Shown here: positions 60,533 through 64,000 of the stretch, piece after piece
How the letters are laid out: every line of letters starts with the position of its first letter
How positions within the stretch are numbered: position 1 is the first letter of the stretch
Origin: Paenibacillus sp. H1-7
Lineage (GTDB): Bacteria > Bacillota > Bacilli > Paenibacillales > NBRC-103111
Assembly: GCF_022354825.1 (NCBI RefSeq)
Contig: NZ_CP031168.1
Span: forward strand, 1,861,501-1,925,500
Direction of reading: 5' to 3'
DNA: 64,000 nucleotides
Made by a program: the position numbers and the translations under genes
The notes under the pieces: generated by a model
Databases searched by the model: none
Seen by the model: only the letters and a program-made list of their open reading frames with translations
Told to the model about the DNA's origin: nothing

Positions 60533-60607
60533 CTAGGTTAGATAGTAGAAGATAGGCCCGAGCAATCCGATGATTAGGCCGGCTGCAAGAAGAACCTTTC
60601 TTTTCAT
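60533..60607 (-). CDS. 24-aa putative single-span membrane peptide
   Basis: MKRKVLLAAGLIIGLLGPIF followed by YYLT and stop: a basic N-terminus followed by one hydrophobic helix. GGGAGA lies 6 nt before the ATG. Bacterial small membrane peptides often look like this. No homologue recalled; it lies between divergent genes. Confidence 0.45.
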   Translation of the reverse strand: MKRKVLLAAGLIIGLLGPIFYYLT

Positions 60608-60732
60608 GACGTTCTCCCGTATTTGTGACTCTATTTCGGCTGTGTTTTTTCGAATGTCCGCCTGCGTTTGACAACGGCTTGGAATTCGGTTTAACTTAGA
60701 AACAGCAAACTCTGGAGATTGGAGTTATTCTT

Positions 60733-62568
60733 ATGTATCGTAATTTGGAAGAATGCATCGTCGATCTGGAAGCGAACGGTCATTTGGTCCGTATTCGTGA
60801 AGAAGTCGACCCTTATCTGGAAATGGCCGCGATTCATTTGCGGGTTTACGAGGCCGGCGGACCGGCGCTGCTGTTTGAAAATGTGAAAGGCTCGAAATTT
60901 CGGGCCGTCTCCAATTTGTTCGGCACGATAGAGCGCAGCAAATTTATATTCCGCGAAACGTGGGAAGCCGCGCAGAACGTCATCGCACTGCGCAACGATC
61001 CTATGAAAGCGTTGAAAAATCCGTTCAAGCATGTAGGAGCCGGGTTGACGGCATGGAACGCGCTGCCTATGAAAACCTCGGACAGCACACCGGTAGCTCT
61101 GCAAGAAATCAGCATCTCCGATTTACCGCTCATCCAGCATTGGCCGATGGACGGAGGAGCCTTCGTCACGCTGCCCCAGGTTTATTCGGAAGATCCGGAC
61201 AAGCCCGGAATTATGAACTCCAACCTGGGCATGTACCGCGTCCAGCTGAACGGCAACGATTACGAGCTGAATAAAGAGGTCGGGATTCATTATCAAATCC
61301 ACCGCGGGATCGGCATTCACCAGGACAAAGCGAACAAAAAGGGCATGCCGTTAAAAGTAAGCATCTTCATAGGCGGGCCCCCGTCCCATACGTTGTCGGC
61401 CGTCATGCCGCTGCCGGAAGGCTTAAGCGAGATGACCTTTGCCGGAATGCTGGCGGGACGCCGTTTCCGCTACAGCTATATCGACGGCTTTTGCATCAGC
61501 AACGATGCCGATTTCGTAATCACCGGCGAGATTCATACGAACGATACGAAGCCGGAAGGACCTTTTGGCGATCATCTGGGCTATTACAGTTTGACTCATC
61601 CTTTTCCGGTAATGAAAATTCATAAAGTGTACGCGAAGCCGAACGCCATCTGGCCGTTTACCGTCGTTGGCCGTCCGCCGCAGGAGGACACGTCCTTCGG
61701 CGAGCTTATCCACGAGCTGACGGGTGATGCGATCAAGCAGGAAATCCCAGGCGTTAAAGAAGTTCATGCCGTCGATGCCGCAGGCGTTCATCCGCTGCTG
61801 TTCGCCATTGGCAGCGAACGATACACGCCGTACCAGCAGGTGAAACAGCCGACCGAAATGCTGACGATTGCCAACCGGATATTGGGTACAGGCCAGCTGA
61901 GCCTGGCTAAATATTTGTTCATTACGGCGGAAGAGCATCGCCCGTTAACGACGCATGACGAAGTCGATTTTCTGACCTATATTTTGGAGCGGATTGATTT
62001 GCGCCGCGACATTCATTTTTATACGAATACGACCATCGATACGCTGGATTATTCGGGGACCGGGTTAAATAGCGGGAGCAAGGTCGTATTCGCGGCGTAT
62101 GGCGACAAGAAGAGAGAGCTGTGCAAGCAGGTCCCTGATGAGCTGAAGGAAATCCGCGGCTATGAGAACGCCAGATTGGTCATGCCGGGCGTCGTGGCTA
62201 TTCAAGGTCCTGAATTTGCAAGCTACGCGGAAGCGGATCAGGAAATGCAGAGCTTCTGTGAGGCTATCCGGGCCAAGGGACCGATCTCGTCCTGCCCGAT
62301 GATCGTCCTGTGCGACAATAGCTCTTTTGTAAGTGCCAGCCTCAGCAATTTTCTGTGGGTTACATTCACACGCAGCAACCCGTCCCATGACATTTACGGG
62401 GTGAACAGCGGCTATGAATTCAAGCATTGGGCTTGCGATAATGTAATTATTGACGCTCGGACTAAACCGCATCAAGCACCGCCGTTAATACCGGATCCTG
62501 AGGTAGAGAAGAAGATTGAGCGTCTATTTGCCAAAGGGGCTAGTCTTGGAGAAGTGAAGCTGGGGTAA
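60733..62568 (+). CDS. UbiD family (prFMN-dependent) decarboxylase
   Basis: 611 aa. UbiD core: VYEAGGPALLFENVKGS near the N-terminus, MNSNLGMYRVQLNGNDYELNKEVGIHYQIHRGIGIHQ, the prFMN/metal site motifs and EGPFGDHLGYYS with the conserved Glu. UbiD enzymes reversibly decarboxylate aromatic or unsaturated acids using prenylated FMN made by UbiX; no ubiX is in the window. The C-terminal extension (IRGYENARLVMPGVVAIQ...) is specific to a long subgroup. The natural acid is unknown. Confidence 0.93.
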   Translation: MYRNLEECIVDLEANGHLVRIREEVDPYLEMAAIHLRVYEAGGPALLFENVKGSKFRAVSNLFGTIERSKFIFRETWEAAQNVIALRNDPMKALKNPFKHVGAGLTAWNALPMKTSDSTPVALQEISISDLPLIQHWPMDGGAFVTLPQVYSEDPDKPGIMNSNLGMYRVQLNGNDYELNKEVGIHYQIHRGIGIHQDKANKKGMPLKVSIFIGGPPSHTLSAVMPLPEGLSEMTFAGMLAGRRFRYSYIDGFCISNDADFVITGEIHTNDTKPEGPFGDHLGYYSLTHPFPVMKIHKVYAKPNAIWPFTVVGRPPQEDTSFGELIHELTGDAIKQEIPGVKEVHAVDAAGVHPLLFAIGSERYTPYQQVKQPTEMLTIANRILGTGQLSLAKYLFITAEEHRPLTTHDEVDFLTYILERIDLRRDIHFYTNTTIDTLDYSGTGLNSGSKVVFAAYGDKKRELCKQVPDELKEIRGYENARLVMPGVVAIQGPEFASYAEADQEMQSFCEAIRAKGPISSCPMIVLCDNSSFVSASLSNFLWVTFTRSNPSHDIYGVNSGYEFKHWACDNVIIDARTKPHQAPPLIPDPEVEKKIERLFAKGASLGEVKLG

Positions 62569-62603
62569 ACAAGCCTAAGAGCATAACCAGCATACAAAGT
62601 GAG

Positions 62604-62645
62604 AAAAGCCATCGCTCGAGTGAGAACTCAGGCGATGGCTTTTTT
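62604..62645. terminator. Bidirectional terminator
   Basis: AAAAGCCATCGC (62604-62615) pairs with GCGATGGCTTTT (62632-62643); A run on the left and T run on the right serve both convergent genes. Confidence 0.92.
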
Positions 62646-62653
62646 GTACAGCC

Positions 62654-63178
62654 TTATAGGACTCGGGCCAAGTAATCGGCCAACTGGTCGAACGTCCCAC
62701 CGAAGCCTTGCTTCATGGAGTCGAAGCCGGCTGCGTAAGTGCGGCGCTCTTCTTCTGTCGCATGAATAGGTTCTCCGCGCAGCGTGACCGTTGTTATGCC
62801 GTCGCTTTCGGAAAGCGTCAACGTGTACAATGTTTCGAGCGGCCAGGTTTCATGGCCTTCGAATGGGGCGCGAATCGTGTTGCCTTCCGGGTCCGAGAAC
62901 GAGTTCACGTATACAATACGTTCCGGCGCTTCGATCTCGCGATAGACGAATTTGGCCCACATTTCAAAGCCGTCGGGCGATTTCATGCTGTAATGGAATA
63001 TTCCGCCCGGACGAAGGTCCAATTGGGAGACTCCGAGATCAAAGCCAGTCGGTCCCCACCATTGCTTCAAATGCTCAGGCTCGGTCCATAATTGGAACAC
63101 AAGCTCGCGGGGAGCGCGAAACTCACGCGTGATGACCAGTTCAGGCTTCTCCGCATCCGTAATAAAGTTCGTCGTCAT
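62654..63178 (-). CDS. SRPBCC (AHSA1-like) domain protein
   Basis: 174 aa. ELVITREFRAPRELVFQLWTEPEHLKQWWGPTGF at the start, GGIFHYSMKSPDGFEMW and LYTLTLSESDGITTVTLRGEP later: the Aha1/START-like fold. No catalytic residues expected. Stands alone. Confidence 0.92.
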   Translation of the reverse strand: MTTNFITDAEKPELVITREFRAPRELVFQLWTEPEHLKQWWGPTGFDLGVSQLDLRPGGIFHYSMKSPDGFEMWAKFVYREIEAPERIVYVNSFSDPEGNTIRAPFEGHETWPLETLYTLTLSESDGITTVTLRGEPIHATEEERRTYAAGFDSMKQGFGGTFDQLADYLARVL

Positions 63179-63393
63179 TATTTACCCCTCCATATGATGG
63201 TAGTTAAAAATCATATTGTCAGCTTTGTCGATGGGCAGCTGGTAGAATCGGGTTGAGTCGCAACCATTCCGGCTTCCTAAGGTAAGAAGGCTTGGACTCT
63301 TATTGCCAATAACAGGTTAAGCTTAAGGGAAGAATGATGGGTACGTAAAAAGCTGCACCGGTTCCAAGCACCGTTAGAAATGCCTGATGTGTG
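63179..63393. other. Intergenic stretch without a recognisable gene
   Basis: Upstream of the AHSA1-type gene and before hairpin-repeat locus 4; only short shadow frames. Confidence 0.5.
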
Positions 63394-63622
63394 GATCGGA
63401 CCGTAGATCCGTTATTTCGGAAAAAATGCAGCAAACATAGCAGTCAGCGGACCACAGTTCCGCTATTTGACGAAAATCAGCCACACAAGGCGCAAAAATG
63501 ACCGAATAACGGATGTGGTGTCCGATCGCATGCTCAAAACAGCCATTTTTGGCCAAATAAGGGCTGTGGTGTCCGATGCGTGCCAAACAGTGTTATTGCC
63601 CAATCGGCTGTGGTGTCCGATA
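63394..63622. repeat. Hairpin-repeat array, locus 4
   Basis: Forward units at 63394-63417 (ATCGGACCGTAGATCCGTTATTT as CGGA-N7-TCCG + TTATTT) and 63446-63469; inverted units at 63505-63526, 63554-63576 and 63604-63622 (ending GTGGTGTCCGAT). It is the largest of the four arrays. Confidence 0.88.
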
Positions 63623-63810
63623 GCATGCCCCCAATAGCCTTTTTCACCCAAGTAACCGACAGCAAGGGGGCGGGAGGCTGCCAGGCGCCGGGACCCCGAT
63701 CAATAAACCATTTCATGAAGTACTGAGCAAGGAGCCTCGCTTTGCACATCCAACTATAGGGGGTCAGTTGCTCTCCCACCAAGACACGGCAAAACGCAGC
63801 CTATGCCCTG

Positions 63811-63840
63811 AATATACCTTAATCGGAATATTCCTGTCAA
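63811..63840 (-). promoter_or_regulatory. Strong promoter-like sequence pointing into repeat locus 4
   Basis: Minus strand TTGACA (63835-63840), 18-nt spacer containing the palindrome GGAATATTCC, then TATATT (63811-63816). No clear gene follows downstream; the minus-strand frame beginning at 63782 runs into the repeats and matches nothing. Confidence 0.45.
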
Positions 63841-63861
63841 GGAATATTATCTGGATTGGGA

Positions 63862-63889
63862 AGGCCAACCGAAACGAAGCGGTTGGCCT
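63862..63889 (+). other. Perfect hairpin near the window end
   Basis: AGGCCAACCG pairs with CGGTTGGCCT around AAACGAAG; no T tract. The remaining sequence to 64000 shows no gene that can be supported. Confidence 0.45.
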
Positions 63890-64000
63890 GGCAGCCGACG
63901 CATGCTCAGCAAACGACGGAGAAGTAATGCGCAAAAAATGCATCGCGTTCTACCGATGAAGCAATGGTGCAGAGCCCATTCCCGTCTTCGCGGAAGCTCA

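Noticed and set aside
63534..63782. 82-codon minus-strand frame behind the orphan promoter
   Set aside because: Runs into hairpin repeats, has no family resemblance and no convincing start; kept only as part of the promoter observation.

Overview
The window looks like a chromosomal segment of a Gram-positive, endospore-forming member of the Bacillales, most likely Paenibacillus or a close relative. The evidence is an alpha/beta-type small acid-soluble spore protein behind a sigma-G-like promoter, YheC/YheD-type spore proteins, a CIRCE operator, Bacillus-type LexA boxes, RNase J, a c-di-AMP riboswitch ahead of a cell-wall hydrolase, and three proteins with copper-amine-oxidase-like stalk domains, which are typical of Paenibacillaceae. 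Shine-Dalgarno sites are strong (AAGGAGG) and TTG/GTG starts are common. The genus call is inference; no 16S rRNA is present.

Layout. 1-4.1 kb: housekeeping genes (coaE end, lytic transglycosylase, SASP, nrdR, htpG). 4.2-5.65 kb: tRNA-Ala(GGC) followed by an array of seven 200-222 bp units; each begins with a copy of the 16-nt tRNA 3' end and an intrinsic terminator. 5.7-9.4 kb: membrane protein plus ComP/NarX-type two-component system. 9.7-16.1 kb: DedA protein, catalase, flavodoxin-fold oxidoreductase with divergent AraC regulator, epimerase and aldo/keto reductase. 16.3-18.8 kb: UPF0756 protein, riboswitch-controlled NlpC/P60 hydrolase, and a fused PTS-EIIC/GH3 gene remnant. 19.7-23 kb: PadR-MFS efflux pair, SRPBCC protein, AraC regulator.

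23.2-29.7 kb is a coherent sugar-acid catabolic island: Zn-dependent dehydrogenase, AraC regulator, RraA-like protein, split UxaA-type dehydratase, SDR and a KdgT-type permease. Both transcription units carry the same 31-bp motif (28/31 identical) exactly 51 bp before a TATAAT box, so they are probably co-activated by the AraC protein. 30-33.7 kb holds a TetR/MFS efflux pair with matching 22-bp operators, a DUF5519 protein and an EamA transporter. 34-35.5 kb is a repeat-rich, largely non-coding stretch (Gln-rich protein, candidate small RNA, 42-bp tandem repeats).

35.6-40 kb: RNase J, then a SOS-controlled, translationally coupled operon in which a UvrX-type Y-family polymerase lies between two apparently paralogous helical proteins. 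40-47 kb: small enzymes and hypothetical genes (DUF4269, a frameshifted stalk/propeller protein, APH, TatD, DUF2277, GNAT, methyltransferase, YolD-like, CWC). 47-50.5 kb: two ATP-grasp proteins and a methyltransferase. 50.5-55.4 kb: PadR regulator with helically phased operators, Nudix hydrolase, a large P-loop ATPase with GNAT-like and HTH regions, and a stalk/Cna-B-like secreted protein. 55.6-63.2 kb: VOC protein, PurM-like protein, LysE exporter, MsrA, AraC/GyrI-like regulator, a 24-aa membrane peptide, UbiD-type decarboxylase and an AHSA1 protein, with two gene remnants.

The most distinctive signals are non-coding: the tRNA-3'-end array with a stray relative at 9.6 kb, and a family of short hairpin repeats (CGGA..TCCG + TTATTT) in four intergenic arrays at 19, 35, 45 and 63 kb, always with forward copies followed by inverted copies.
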